A stretch of 64,000 nucleotides of DNA from Adiantum capillus-veneris (Eukaryota > Streptophyta > Polypodiopsida > Polypodiales > Pteridaceae). The notes under the pieces are model-generated. The model was not told the origin of the DNA. It made no database searches and was given only the letters and a program-made list of their open reading frames with translations. The translations under genes and the position numbers were made by a program. Every line of letters starts with the position of its first letter. Position 1 is the stretch's first letter. This document shows, piece by piece, positions 23,139-34,794 of the stretch. The stretch spans positions 112,034,477 to 112,098,476 of the forward strand of contig CM043949.1 of the NCBI GenBank assembly GCA_014529385.2, given 5' to 3'.

Positions 23139-23897
23139 TTTGGGACAATCATGCTTACTAAATTTTATTGTATGCAGGCATAGGGGTACTCAATGCTTTC
23201 CCCCCTTGCATATTAAAATGTTGCAAGACCTTGTGAATATACTCTTCCTGCAAAAGTTCAAGTATACCACATTTGGGATCTCTCTTGATACGCATACGAA
23301 GAAAATGTTGTGCATCACCCAAATATTTCATAGAAAACTACTTTCTTAAGGCATCCTTGAGAAGTGCATTCTCACCTTTTGACTTCTTGGATATGAGCAT
23401 ATCATCTACATACAAAATCACAATGATGAGAGAGCTATTGTTCAACCTCTTTGTATACAATCAGTGATCCTCTTGGCTCCTTACGTAACCCTCGGACTGA
23501 ATGTACGTATCAAACTTGATGTACCATTTCCTTGAGCCTTGCTTTAATCCATACAAAGATTTCTTGAGTCTACACACCAGTTCTGCTTGTGTTGGCTTCT
23601 CAGGCTTTATCACAAAACCCTCTAGCTATTTCATGTAAACATTCTTTTTAAGATTTCCATGAAGAAATGTTGTCTTCAGATCCATTTGGAGCAATTTCAA
23701 ATCCTCAATGGCTACTAGACCAAGAACAAGATGCAATGTAGTCATCTTGACCACTGAAAGAAAAGATTTCCATCAAAATCCACGCCTTTCGCAACCAATC
23801 TGGTCTTATACTTAGGCTCGTGATCATCTGTGATATACTTTTTCTTGTACACCCATTTACATGGCAATGCTTCTTTACCCATAAGTAACTTTGTCAA
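23139..23897 (-). pseudogene. Copia reverse transcriptase, heavily broken
   Basis: No long frame survives, but the catalytic box is readable on the minus strand as ILYVDDMLIS near 23393-23425 (YVDD). Other recognisable scraps are LVCRLKKSLYGLKQ-like text near 23545-23590 and MDLKTTFLHGNLKK-like text near 23650-23690. Position between integrase and RNase H is correct for copia. Confidence 0.65.
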
Positions 23898-24743
23898 TTA
23901 CAAAGTTTCATTGGCTAAAATCAAGTTATACTCAGATTGCATATCCTCTTCCCACTTCACGCTATCATCCATTTGAATGGCCTCCTTGTAGCAAGTGGGT
24001 TCACCGCAATCAGTGACTAGCAAGTAGTCCGATGTATGAGTAGATCTTTGAAGTGCCTCATTGTTGGATTCAGCTCTCTCTGGAGCAACATGTGTGTGTG
24101 TACTAGTGAAAGCTACATCATTAGCATGTCCAACATTCTGTGTAACTGGAAATGAGGAGACATCCTCAAACCGTACTCTACAATACTCAATGTATTTTTT
24201 CACTGGCTTTTTATGCATATTAGACTCGTTGAATATCACCTGTGAGATGCATATGACCTTCTTTGATTCCGGGTGCCAGAAACGATATCCCATCTCTCCG
24301 TCTACACCATATTCAATGAAGATGCACTTGTGTGATTTGGGGTCTTGCTTTTGTCTAAGTGTTTTTTGCACTTGTGAGAATGCCTCACACCCAAATACAC
24401 GTAATCTGTCATAACTGGACTTTTTTCCCGTCCACATCTCCTGCGGAACCTTGTACTTTAGTGGTGTACTAGGTGACCGATTGATTAAGTAAGTCGCCGT
24501 TGTAATAGCTTCTCCCCAAAATTCTTGACGTAAGTTGGCCGTAGGCAACATAGAAGTGACCCGTTCTTGAATGCTTCTATTCATTCTCTCAGCCACACCA
24601 TTTTGGGTGGGTGTGCAAGGCGTGGTAAACTGTCTTCTAATGCCTCTTTTGCTGCAAAATTCCTTGAGCTCAAAGGAGATGTACTCACCTCCATTGTCAC
24701 TGCGCAAAGCTTTAAGCTTTCTACCCGATTGGTTCTCAACCAA
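23898..24743 (-). pseudogene. Copia integrase core and C-terminal part
   Basis: A 281-residue frame with KALRSDNGGEYIS (second catalytic Asp) and TPTQNGVAERMNRSIQERVT (catalytic Glu). It continues with ITTATYLINRSPSTPLKYKV, RVFGCEAFSQV and a long acidic and Ser-rich linker towards RT. The N-terminal end with the first catalytic Asp is in the frame 24783-25103, so a frameshift lies at about 24744-24782. Confidence 0.85.
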
Positions 24744-24782
24744 TGCTAAGAACTTCTGAAAGACACTAAAGGCATCACTCTT

Positions 24783-25103
24783 CTACTTTGAGAGGTAAAC
24801 CCACACATTTCTAGTAGAGTTGTCTATGAATGTTAGGAAGTATAACTCTCCCCCTAGAGACTTGACTAGCATAGGTCTGCACAAGTCGCTATATATGAGA
24901 TCTAGAGGACTCTCTAACTCTTTGTCCAAAGGTGTTGATGTCAACCTAGTATGTTTGCCATAGATACAATGCTTACATAAAGAGAAGTTAGAATAATCTA
25001 ACACACGGATACTACCAGAACGCTGCAAGACTTTCATTTCTTTTTGACTCATATGTCCTATCCGACTATGCCACAACTCTGTAGATGCAGCTCGTCTACA
25101 CAA
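24783..25103 (-). pseudogene. Copia GAG-pre-integrase (zinc) domain and integrase start
   Basis: The HHCC-type zinc domain is readable: LWHSRIGHMSQKEMKVLQ then CKHCIYGKHTR. It is followed by LDLIYSDLCRPM and FLTFIDNSTRNVWVY, which holds the first catalytic Asp of integrase. All four zinc ligands are present. Confidence 0.85.
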
Positions 25104-25283
25104 ATAGAGCTCTCTTTCATAGAAGAGACATAAAGTGAGTACAATGAGCCAGAATTTTGGCCTTTAAGCATGACTAGATTTCCCTTCTTGATGATCCAAG
25201 AACCATGAGCAAATATGGTAGTGTAGCCCAAATCATCCATTTGTCCAATTGGCATCAAACTCTTTGTCAATTTGGGTACATTT

Positions 25284-25359
25284 TCTGACATTATGCAGCA
25301 TAAACTCAGTGCCATTACACGTCTGACATTATGCAACATAAACTCAGTGCCATTACACA
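25284..25359. repeat. 38-bp tandem duplication inside the copia pol
   Basis: TCTGACATTATGCAGCATAA and 18 further bases (25284-25321) are repeated at 25322-25359 with one difference. Because 38 is not a multiple of three, it shifts the frame between protease and pre-integrase. Confidence 0.85.
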
Positions 25360-25622
25360 TAGAAAAACTTGATGCTATCCACACCGCATATATCAAGCTC
25401 AAAAGAATTGCCTAGCTTCACCGTGCCATGCACCGTGGCAATATACGAAGAAAACCACACCTTGTGAGGAGTCACATGAAAGCTAGCACCTGAGTCCACA
25501 ATCCAATTTTGCGCATAACACTCATCATGACCTAACAATGCATCAGGACTCAAATCCGATGTGAAAATCATCACATCATTTGGCAAAAAGAAAACTGTCT
25601 CAATGGCTAGATATCCAACCAC
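25353..25622 (-). pseudogene. Copia aspartic protease
   Basis: The frame includes NWIVDSGASFHVTPHKVWFS, the classic copia protease active site with Asp-Ser-Gly intact (about residues 41-46), followed by GTVKLGNSFELDICG. The end runs into the 38-bp duplication. Confidence 0.85.
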
Positions 25623-25689
25623 ATTAAGATCTTTGATTCTTATGCTGATTTTAGGTTTGTCAGGTTATGTTTTCTCTTTGCCCTTATCA

Positions 25690-26474
25690 CGTTGCATTGT
25701 GCGGAAATCTTTCTTCAAGGGTCCCTTTTTATGGCAATAGTAACACTCTACATTTTGCATGCCTTTGCCGCAACTCTTGCTATGACCCTTCCTGCGATCC
25801 TGTGAATGACCGTGGGTACGACCATGCTACTTTTGAAATTCCCTTTTGTCATGATATCCACTAGCCACATATGCATCACAATGACCACTTGCATCAAGAG
25901 ATTGACATCAAATCTCCCCAGTGAGCAACACACTAGCAACACTACTGAAATCTAGCTTGCCATTAGGTGCATAATTACTTATGGCTGTATTGAAAGTATC
26001 CCATGATGATGGTAGCGAACATAGAAAGAAAATAGCCTTCATTTCATCATTGAAATTGAGGCCTTTTGAAGTAAGCTGCAAAACGCATTGTTGAACTCAT
26101 TCAAATGAGTACTAACATTACTGCCTTCTTTCATGTTCATGTGCATCAATTTCTTCACTCATTAAAAAACCCTTGTTCAAGGCATTTTTGCCATCCCAAG
26201 CCTGACATATCGCACAAATCTTTGGCGTTGGTCTTATCCATTATGGTAAAGTAAATGGATTTACCAAGGTGTAGGCGAATGGTGACCATAGCACACTCAT
26301 TCAAATCATCCCACTGATCATTAGTGTAGACATTTTCTCTTCTTTCACGCAAGGGTGCGATCAAACCTTTGTTGATCAAAACATCTTGCATACGCTACCG
26401 CCAAATGAAAAGTTTGAGCCATCAAACTTTTTGATGTAGTTCTCTTCTCTTTTGGAATCACTACTCATAGCCAT
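25690..26474 (-). pseudogene. Copia gag, broken
   Basis: The gag start is readable at 26474 as MAMSSDSKREENYIKKFDGS followed by NFSF, then the frame shifts. 26155-26391 gives MQDVLINKGLIAPLR and HLGKSIYFTIMDKTNAKDLC, typical of the copia Gag domain. Near 25748 the minus strand reads CYYCHKKGPLKKDF, which is the zinc knuckle position with Pro and Phe where the third and fourth ligands (His and Cys) should be. Confidence 0.7.
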
Positions 26475-28540
26475 GATTAAGAGAATGTAGCCAGAAACTT
26501 ATGGCAAATTGCCAAGGACAATTTCATCAAAGTTTCCTCTAGAATAGGAGCAAAAATTCAAACCAAAATGTAGTACAATCACTGTGTAAGAGTAGCTAGA
26601 ACTGCCAAGAAAGCATAAGACGGGCTCGCAAGAAAAATCCGGTAGTCTCCTTTGTATGAGGAGTTAGAACTCAACTCAAAAAATGAATAAACTGCTCAAA
26701 AGAAAAATCATTGGGCATATACTACACAAAACCACTGTCGTCCAGATACATGTCATATGGCGAGGATACTGTAAAGGGGAACTCCAACTACCTGTATCAC
26801 CGAAGGTATCTCAACATTCGTGAATATCCCAGCTCAAAGGAAACATCACGCTATTGACCCTCCAAAGGCTAATGCAGACACAAATGGACTAGCCATAGTC
26901 TCAAAAAGGGCTCTTCTGGTCTGAGTCTTAGAAACAACTGATAAAAATGGCTCCACACATAGTACAAATGGCAGTGCCCGCAACTCAACATACATGAGTG
27001 AGCCACACTCAAACAGGCGCCAAGAACTGTTGCATGCAATAAAAGTGATCCTTGCGGGGATATCTGCTCTCAAAGGAGCTCAATAGCACTAGATGTGCTC
27101 ACACAAAATTACATATGTCAATGCATCTATTGTCGTCGAAAAGACTGCTCAAATCGCCTAAAAAAGTGTTGTATCTGGAAACCTAGAGAATTTGTGTGTA
27201 AATGGGTTGAAAAACCCACTGTAACTTGTAAACTGCGTGTCTGTGTCGCTATGTACCAATTTTTGCCACTGGGAAAAATGCGCTACTCAAATAGCCACCA
27301 AAGGTGTCATAGCCGAAAATTATGTTGTATAGCGCGGTCGATGTGCTCTGTGCCGATGCCGGGTGTAACTCCTCTATGGTAAAGGCACCTTACCTGTGCG
27401 TGTGGCAAGTACAATTGTCGATCGCGAGAAAATATCGTCCACGTGAAACTTGTGTTGGGTCGGATGTCAAATATCCGCTCATAATGGGAGTAATGTCGAG
27501 TCGACATCGAAACGTGAGAATCGGTGTCAAAATAGCTCTAATCCCCGATGTCGATTTTATCTCTCGCCGTCGGATTGGAGTGGCTAGCTGAATAGCCGTA
27601 GGCGCACCGAGGTCGAGGTCGTCGATGCTCGAAGACGCTGTCGGCGCACTCTCGCTCTCTCTCAATACCTAAGAATGGTGTCAATGTTGGAGATGCCCAA
27701 TCACTCTCCCTCTCACCTGATGTCTCAAGATCGGTCTCTATACTCAATCTGCTCGGGTAGTCGAACACAAGCTCAAAAAAAAAGGCCGATCTCTCTCCCT
27801 CTCTAGAGTTCAAGCTTAGGGTTTTGCTCACTCTCTTGCAGCTCCGTTCATGATGGTCGAGGGCTGCCAGACACTGTCGAAATTGCTCGCACGATCCTCT
27901 GGATTGCCTACTGCTTGATGTGCATGTGCAAACCGAACCTTGCACACACTAAGTGTGTTAGAATTAAAAAGAAATTCAATTCTATTGCATTGACAAAATC
28001 TGCAAAGTCTGACGATTCAAAGCAAAACAATGAGGGTGTGTGTGGGTCTTGTCTGTGTGCTCGAGCCTGTAGGCCTTGGTCTCCATGCCCTTGATTCTCT
28101 TCTCTATCCGCTTCTGCTATTGATGCCTTTGATGCTTGACAGTGTCTTGGTTTTCTTACGGGCCTGGCTGCCTCTACACACATAGTGTGTGTGTGTGTGT
28201 GCGTGTGTGTGTCTACTATGTTGCCCCCGGTTTTGTGCATTCATGGCCCTGCTACCCGATGCTACCCCCACCCCTAGATTGCCCTCGAAATTTCCTGCTC
28301 GCTTCAGCTCCTTGCTCACGGCCTTACTGCCTCGATTCCTTCTTCTCAGAGGTTCCAACTGCCTGCCATTGTAGGCAAGCCTTCAATTTGCCAACACAAG
28401 CTGGTGCTTTCGCTTTTCTTCCTACATGCCTTGCTTGCATTCGATTTATTGTTGTCTCTGTAGAGCTTGCCAAAGCTCTCCAAATCTCGATAGGGGTCAC
28501 TGCGTGCACGGTTAGCCGGGGCTTAGGGTCAGATGCCCTG
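26475..28540 (-). other. Long non-coding leader or unrelated DNA beside the copia gag
   Basis: About 2 kb without a recognisable domain, GC-rich at 27400-27950. Short phrases such as CTCAAATNGCC recur. If the primer site at 28541 belongs to the copia element this is its leader; if not, an independent insertion lies here. Confidence 0.3.
28181..28212. repeat. (GT)n microsatellite beside a short CA tract
   Basis: ACACACATAGTGTGTGTGTG followed by more GT; the CA and GT parts can pair as a small hairpin. Confidence 0.9.
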
Positions 28541-28930
28541 AGCTCAGATACCAATTGATGGAGTTGGGATGGAGAGTGCAAGAGAGAGGGAAGAGGGAGA
28601 AAAATAGTAGACACAGTCTGTTAGTGGAGCTCGTGAGAGAATAGCTCTCACACTTCTTACTATCTTTATGAACCAAATAATAAGTGGGCGATCTCCCGCT
28701 CGGCCATAAACGGCCACGGGCATGAAACCCAACAACTTTATGAGCCATATTGGCCAGAAGACTAGATTTGGGCCATTGGCAAATTACAAAGCCAACTTTT
28801 GGGGATTGAATCTAAGTTTTTGGGTAATGAAAGTGAGCACTCTGTCTTTTTGAGTACTATGTCTACTCTCTTGCTTCGTGTACTCGTATCTCTCTTGTGT
28901 GAAGTGCAAGCACATGGAGGCAGAGTGGGA
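28541..28930 (-). mobile_element. Candidate primer binding site and LTR start, minus strand
   Basis: Reading the minus strand, TGGTATCTGAGCT (28541-28553) is close to the plant primer site TGGTATCAGAGC used by initiator Met tRNA. Directly next to it a sequence with a TG/CA border begins at 28556. The far LTR border is not resolved and I give 28930 only as a working limit. Confidence 0.4.
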
Positions 28931-29403
28931 CACCCATGAAAAAAATAAAAATAAAAAATGCAAGGCTTTAGCTACAAAATTGCGAACTCAACTCCTATAG
29001 TTGTGCAATTGTTTTTGCTTCTCATTGGAGATCAACAATGGCAATGTATAGGAATCTGTAAAGATTCCACTTAATGGAGAGATTATTGGTCCAAACCGTC
29101 CTACCAACCGATTTGTCCCCCTCCGCATAGAGAGAGAGAGGACCTTGTACAGAGGTTGTAACATGGGCTCCAAGTGCTCCCCTATAATTTGCAAATGTGG
29201 CCTCTTTATTAGAGGACAAAGCCGCAAGAAATTTGTTGTAACACTCATAAGTGTTGGCTCGATGGTCTATTCATAGGCCCTGTGAAACAAGGGTATTTAT
29301 TATTCTTTGCTCACCCCATTACAATGAGGTATCAAGTAGGGCTCTAAATGCATGTGTAAAAGGAGGAAAAAATAGGAGAAAAAAAACTTTTCTTCTTGAC
29401 AAT

Positions 29404-30130
29404 ACTCATAATTTGTGAGTGTAAAAACAAAAAATTTACAGAAAGAGCCATGCCCAAATAGGGCCATGGCATCCAACCAACTACACACATGCCATTATCA
29501 CTCCAAAATATATCAGAATCACACAAGATCCATGCCTTTACAGGCGGCCTCTACCCAAATATAACAAGCTCACAAGGGTGCCACCCTCCAAAACAAGCAT
29601 CCAATAATCACAAGCTAGACCGAGAAGAGACATACTGCTGCCTATAGGGGGAGCCCGTAGCTCCATCACATCCGAGAGAGGTGGAGAATGGAGAGGTGCC
29701 ACCATCGACCTTGTTGTTGCCACCAAACAAGGCCATTCCCTCGACCATAGAGGCATAGAACAAGCGAGCCGATCCAAGCTTCCACCGTATGAGCGAAGCA
29801 CACCACAAGACATGCCATTGTAAGTGGTCCATGCACCATCCACTAAGGGCCTGGGGTTGCCACAACACGAGTTGCAATTGCCACCAATAACCCTATGCCC
29901 TCTGGCCAAACACCATCCGAACTGCATGACAGATCACATCCGCCGTTTTAGCTCTTCGCAAAGTAGGGTGGGGTAGCCTCCACTTGTTTTCAAGAATATA
30001 GGGTGCAAGCATAGGAAGAATAAGAGTGAGAAGAACGACAACTCGTCCTAGAGCCAAATACCTTCCCAAACTCCCCAATCTTGTCCTTCAACGATTGAGC
30101 CTTCACTTGCCTTGGCCATGCCTAAGCACC
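29404..30130 (-). mobile_element. LINE-like 3' region, second subfamily, minus strand
   Basis: The left edge has a palindrome variant ACTCATAATTTGTGAGT (29404-29420) followed, as in 54892-55000, by a run reading (on this strand) GAGCCATGSC...GCCATGGCATC. The rest is GC-rich and shares scraps with 54000-55600, including a GATGTGATGGAGCTACGGGC-type segment read on the minus strand. No coding domain remains. Target duplications were not found. Confidence 0.45.
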
Positions 30131-30221
30131 CCCGACTCTATGGTCTCGCAAGCTGCACAGCACAAGCGAAGCCAATTTTCTTAACACTAGTCTTATATTT
30201 GGACATTCAATTGTCCTAAGA

Positions 30222-30908
30222 CACTAAAGTTAAGTTTTTTTTTTGGCAAAACTTACAATTGTGAGTGACTGTATTAGAAAGAGAACATAAAATTACAGAT
30301 CAATCTCAAGCCCAGGCCGAGCCTTGAGAGGCGGATATTACATCAGATTTTATAACCATAAAGGCTTTGATCGAATGGCTTGTGCTGCCCAAATCCAATC
30401 ATCCGAGTCATGACTTTTACTTATCGTATATATCAATTCTTTGCTTTCTTGAACAATTATTGAGAAACTGGCCACAGAAACTTCATTATTGAAGACACGG
30501 TAGTTCCTGACCTTCCAGATATTGTAGAAGAAGCAAAATCTAACAATTTGGGTACAGATAAGAAGGGCAAGACTCCGAAAGCGTTTTCCTCCAAGAGAAA
30601 GATCCTTCTTGAAGAAACCAATCTTCCACGTTCTTTGAATACATCTGCACACCTTCCCTGCCACACCTCTTATGGTTGGACATTCATAAAAAGGTGTGAC
30701 AGGTCTTCACTAGCCTCCTGGCAGCCAGAGCATCTATCGGATCCTATACCTCGTACTTGAATCTTGACGCCCATCGGCAGGGCTCTCCAAATCACCTTCC
30801 ATAAAAATACCTTCATGAAGTGGGGCCAATGTGGCTTCCAAATGTTTAAGGTGACCTCAGTCCACCGAGCTTCTGTCCACTCTAGTGTATCTTCCACTAA
30901 AGTTAAGT
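30222..30908 (-). mobile_element. L1-type LINE copy B, 5'-truncated, with target-site duplication
   Basis: The insertion at 30236-30894 lies between perfect copies of CACTAAAGTTAAGT (30222-30235 and 30895-30908). On its own strand it ends in the palindrome (30251-30266, one base off), TTTTGCC and an A run. It has only the terminal part of ORF2. Confidence 0.9.
30350..30897 (-). pseudogene. LINE ORF2 zf-RVT end (copy B)
   Basis: The frame 30670-30897 reads NIWKPHWPHFMKVFLWKVIW, RALPMGVKIQVRGIGSDRCS and GCQEASEDLSHLFM, a zinc-binding RT-associated domain (C-x2-C ... H pattern); the last Cys position seems lost. The frame 30350-30664 continues with IGFFKKDLSLGGKRFRSLAL and IWKVRNYRVFNNEVSVASF. 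The two frames are offset by a break near 30665. Confidence 0.75.
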
Positions 30909-31584
30909 GTTAAGTACTTAGTGTTACAAAACAATGGAATGTCCCCCATAAGGACTATTTTCTAAGTCACTTGCTAGTTATAAACATAATTTCATACTTG
31001 AGCTAGTGTTGAGTAAGAGCATAACTTTCCCCTTCCAAAAGGTCTTCTTGTGGAAATGGGGCTCTTCTATGGCAGTTCGACAACTACAAATGAATTTATA
31101 TGTTAAAACCAAGAAAATACATATTTTTTCAGCTCCCTAACTTAGTTAAATCTCATTCTTTCAACCTTATCTTGAATGTTTTATTTTACAAAATCTCTTG
31201 AAAATTTTGAATCTACCACATTAACATTGAAATCAAGGTTTTAGGTATCCCAATTATCTCCTTACCGTGTACCTTTACACATTTAGTAGATCTATGTGAA
31301 AAATTTGAAGTTATTTGAGATTTTGAATACTTATGTCTCAAGAATTAAAATATCAAAGTTTTATCATGCACAATTTTGAATATTTGAAATGATCCAATAA
31401 TTTTTGTTTACCAAAGCAGTTGTACTTGTCACCTTGAGTCCTCAATGGAGAGGTTAAGCAATGTATCACTTTCTAAAATGCACAAATACATCAGAACCAT
31501 ATTTTGCTTTGTATACAATGATATGCTTGAAAGGGCCATATCAAACATGTAGAGCTTCACATTATTTTATATACTCTCAAGTAA
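30909..31584. other. Intergenic, no gene seen
   Basis: AT-rich, no ORF of note. Confidence 0.5.
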
Positions 31585-31686
31585 ATTTTTTTCCACATAA
31601 AACTTACAATAGTTTGTAGCACAATTGTGGAAAATATTTTTTTCCACATGAAACTTACAATAATTTGTAGCACAATTGTGGAAAAG
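31585..31686. repeat. 51-bp tandem duplication
   Basis: A unit with TTTTTTTCCACATRAAACTT and GTAGCACAATTGTGGAAAA occurs twice with few differences. Each unit's TTCCACA can pair with its own TGTGGAA. Confidence 0.85.
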
Positions 31687-32581
31687 TTACGCATAATTCT
31701 CTACAAGTTGACTCTTTATTCAAAGCATCAATCGCAATCTTAGAGGGGTCCATTTGATGAGTATAGTTCTTGATCATGATAACTTCTAAAATGCAAGGTT
31801 GTATTTTTAAAAGACACTCTAGCAGTGTTTGGGAAAAGTGTGCCTCAGCTTAGCCTTGAGCCGGTTGTAAAATCAAAGTAGCCGGTTGAGGGGAGGGCAA
31901 GAAGGAGAAAATTCCTCTTAAAATACATGAAAAATAGTGTATTTTGCGAAAATACTGGCTAGTATTGTAAAATTTTCAGTTCAGATTTGTCTTGGAGGGA
32001 TTTTTGTATGTTTGTGAAAATGATTTTTCCCGAACATTGCACTCTAACGGACATATTCAAGCATACCAAGAGGGTTTTCTTAAAAACACGATCTTATGCA
32101 AGTAGGATTTAATATGATGCAAGTAGGATTTGAATGTTAATGATCAATGAAATTACAACCGGAACATTATAATATTAATCAGAAAAACACACTACGATGT
32201 GTGAGCACTCATGGATTGGCCCCTTTCATCAACTTGCTAGTTTATTCAATTCATTAGAGACTAATAGAGAGCCTTTTTCAATTTCTGAAAAAAAAAGGTG
32301 AAGGGTCACGTTGGAATTTTTTTAAAAATAATGAAGTGGACCCAGTAAGGCTTGTATAGGAAAGGACTCTTTTACAAACTTCAAAGAAAATTTCGATCAA
32401 TGTCACGTATGCCCATCTCCTTTTTCCCCTCACGCTTGTTTTAGAAAGCCCACTAGTGCTATTTGTGGGCAAGTTTCCATGAAAACCAATAGGAGGATGA
32501 AGCACGTGATACATGCAATAATTGGACAATGGAAATCCCTTGGTTAAACCTATGGAAATGGCTTCCTTGGGCGATTTGTCC
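31687..32581. other. Intergenic, no gene seen
   Basis: No domain-bearing ORF. A short direct repeat (ATGCAAGTAGGATTTRAAT) occurs near 32096-32135. Confidence 0.5.
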
Positions 32582-32586
32582 TCTTT

Positions 32587-32710
32587 TTTTGTTTTTTTTG
32601 GGCAAAACTCACAATTGTGAGTGAATTATATTGAGCATCCCAAAAAATTACAAGGTCTTTTCATGCTCTTGTTGAGCCATGACATCATCCAGGGACTATA
32701 ATTACATCAG
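32587..32710 (-). mobile_element. LINE copy C, only the 3' tail, minus strand
   Basis: A run of T, GGGCAAA and the exact palindrome ACTCACAATTGTGAGT (32607-32622). About 90 bases follow that match the reverse complement of the last 100 bases of copy A with modest divergence (GAGCCATGACAYCATCCAG). Similarity stops near 32710. It is a very short truncated insertion. Its target duplication was not found. Confidence 0.75.
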
Positions 32711-32843
32711 CCACCCCCACCAACCCGTCGCCTCCTCCTCGATATACACACAGGGTCCATAAAGTTGTCTTAAAATTGTTTTATAATGTATGGATCCAAC
32801 AAACCTACCAAGGTAGCATTTCAAACATGTATAGCAAGAGTTC

Positions 32844-33680
32844 ATAAAATGGATATTAGGTTGGGTGATGCCAATTTGTGAATCCAACTTTGAATGGGAC
32901 TCTTCGAGATGTCCCGATAGTAGCCCCTTTTGGAAACCACATTCTAAAGGTATTTACCATGCATTAATGCACGAGGCTAAGTGGTGTAGCCCCCTCAACA
33001 AATTATGGAAGAGGCACTGGACGGAAAAACGGTGGGAGGGAGTCATGAAGAACATCTGGAAGCCAAGGCGGCCTCAGTATATGAAGATATTTTTGTGGAA
33101 AGTGATGTGGGGTGCTCTGCCGATGGGCGTAAAGATACAAGAAAGAGGAATCAGGTCCGTTGTTGCTCGGGGTGCAGAATAGCTAGTGAAGACCTAGCCC
33201 ACCTTTTCATGGGATGCCAAGTGGATTCAAAGGACATGGAAAATTAAGTTCTTCAAGACTAATCTGTGCTTTGGTGGTAACAGCTTGGGAAGTCCTGCTC
33301 TTCTTGTCTGCACTCAAATAATCAAGTACTACTTCTTTCACCATATTTGGCAAGCAAGGAACCGCCGTGTGTTTGAGGGGGATCTGGCTGTGGCAAGCTT
33401 TTGTGAAATCATACAAGAGAACAGAGTGATGATCCACATGATCGAAGGCAAACAAGCCTCAGAGGACTGGTTTAGAACAATACATGTCATGATGACATCT
33501 TTGTAATAAGTAAAGCCTAGGAGTAGTTGTGATTTCTCTGTCAAGCAAAAAACTTGTAATCCTTTTACCCTCAAGGCTCGGTCTGAGCTCGAGGTTGGTG
33601 TATATTTCTGATGTTCTTAATACTATCCACTCACAATTGTGAGTTTTGCAAAAAAATAGATAAAATGGATATTAGGTTGG
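32844..33680 (+). mobile_element. L1-type LINE copy D, 5'-truncated, 21-bp target-site duplication
   Basis: The insertion 32865-33659 is flanked by a perfect 21-bp duplication starting ATAAAATGGATATTAGG (32844-32864 and 33660-33680). It ends with the palindrome ACTCACAATTGTGAGT (33629-33644), TTTGCA and an A tail. This is the clearest insertion of the family. Confidence 0.95.
32865..33506 (+). pseudogene. LINE ORF2 zf-RVT end (copy D)
   Basis: The frame 32865-33182 reads MPICESNFEWDSSRCPDSSP, NIWKPRRPQYMKIFLWKVMW and GALPMGVKIQERG, as in copies A and B. The frame 33005-33247 carries RCCSGCRIASEDLAHLFMGC, where the zinc pattern C-x2-C ... H ... C is complete. A third frame (33285-33506) has ICTQI-like and IWQARNRRVFEGDLAVASF text. 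Frame changes show it is broken despite the clean duplication. Confidence 0.8.
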
Positions 33681-34330
33681 TAGAGTGTGTGCTTTGGTTC
33701 AATTGGTGAAATAAGCAAATATAAGTTTTCGGAGTTGCCACGGGCTACGTGCCCCCGCCCCCCCCCCCCCCAGGGTCAATAATCAATGGGCAGCACGTAA
33801 GCAACAAGTGCAAGATTCTTCCTCCTCTGACCTTTGTGAACTCCATGAGAATGGAAGATTGAAAAGCAAAGTTCTATCGACAATCCCCGTCTGAACCTAG
33901 CCTTATCCAATCCTCATGAATTGGTAGGCTCTACAATTTACTTCATGGTCTTGTTTGGTAACATTTGTAGACCATTATGATAAAAAGAACACGCCCATAC
34001 TCATTTTGATTCACTGTACCTAAAGTTAAAATCACTTTTTGTGGAGGAAAGGTTGATTCAAATTCTCCAACTTCTACCTTTTCTTACCATGTGGATGGGG
34101 CCATAGAGTGGCCTTTGTTCACATCTCCCTATCTATCAACATCTTTTTGAGAATGCACACTAGTAGCTTGATGTATACTTTTTGCTCTTAGTTCAAAAAC
34201 TATCAATCAAACTCTCAGGTTTGTTCCCATGATGTTAAAACCTCTCTCTCCCATTGTGGTCTCTTCCCATGATGATAACTTCTTCTCTCCCTATCCTCCC
34301 TTTCCCTTGAGGTTTCTTCTTTGAGCTATG

Positions 34331-34335
<5 letters not shown>
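33681..34335. other. Intergenic with a C homopolymer
   Basis: A run of about 13 C lies near 33757-33770. No gene is seen. Confidence 0.5.

Positions 34336-34372
<37 letters not shown>
34336..34372. repeat. (CT)n microsatellite
   Basis: Uninterrupted CT run, about 18 units. Confidence 0.97.
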
Positions 34373-34374
<2 letters not shown>

Positions 34375-34597
34375 AAAAAACCCCATAGGTACACACACAT
34401 ACCATTCAGACACAAAATGTTGATGAATACACCAAGAGTGTATAGTGTACTCACTACCTTGTACATATGCATGACACATATACAACGTATACGTACGAAT
34501 AAATAGTAGTTACATGAGGTAGACACACATAAACATATAAAGATGTCTATACATGTGTGTGTGTGTGCACGCGTGCTTGTATCACACGTATAAATAG

Positions 34598-34743
<146 letters not shown>

Positions 34744-34794
34744 TTTTCTATATATGTATGTATGTATATGTTTGTGTGTGTGTGTGAGAGAGCC

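Larger units (their letters stand above)
22555..26474 (-). mobile_element. Ty1/copia retrotransposon, coding part, decayed
   Basis: The minus strand carries gag, protease, GAG-pre-integrase, integrase, RT and RNase H in the copia order, read from high to low coordinates. Frames change several times and stops are frequent, so it is inactive. The 5' leader beyond 26474 and possible primer site at 28541 are described separately; LTR limits were not resolved. Confidence 0.85.

Noticed and set aside
22972-24414. Plus-strand ORFs of 117-125 residues
   Set aside because: They are antisense to the copia RT and integrase, whose motifs are clear on the minus strand.
27538-28748. Several minus-strand ORFs of 80-135 residues
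   Set aside because: No domain, low-complexity stretches and overlap with a GT microsatellite; likely leader or LTR sequence.
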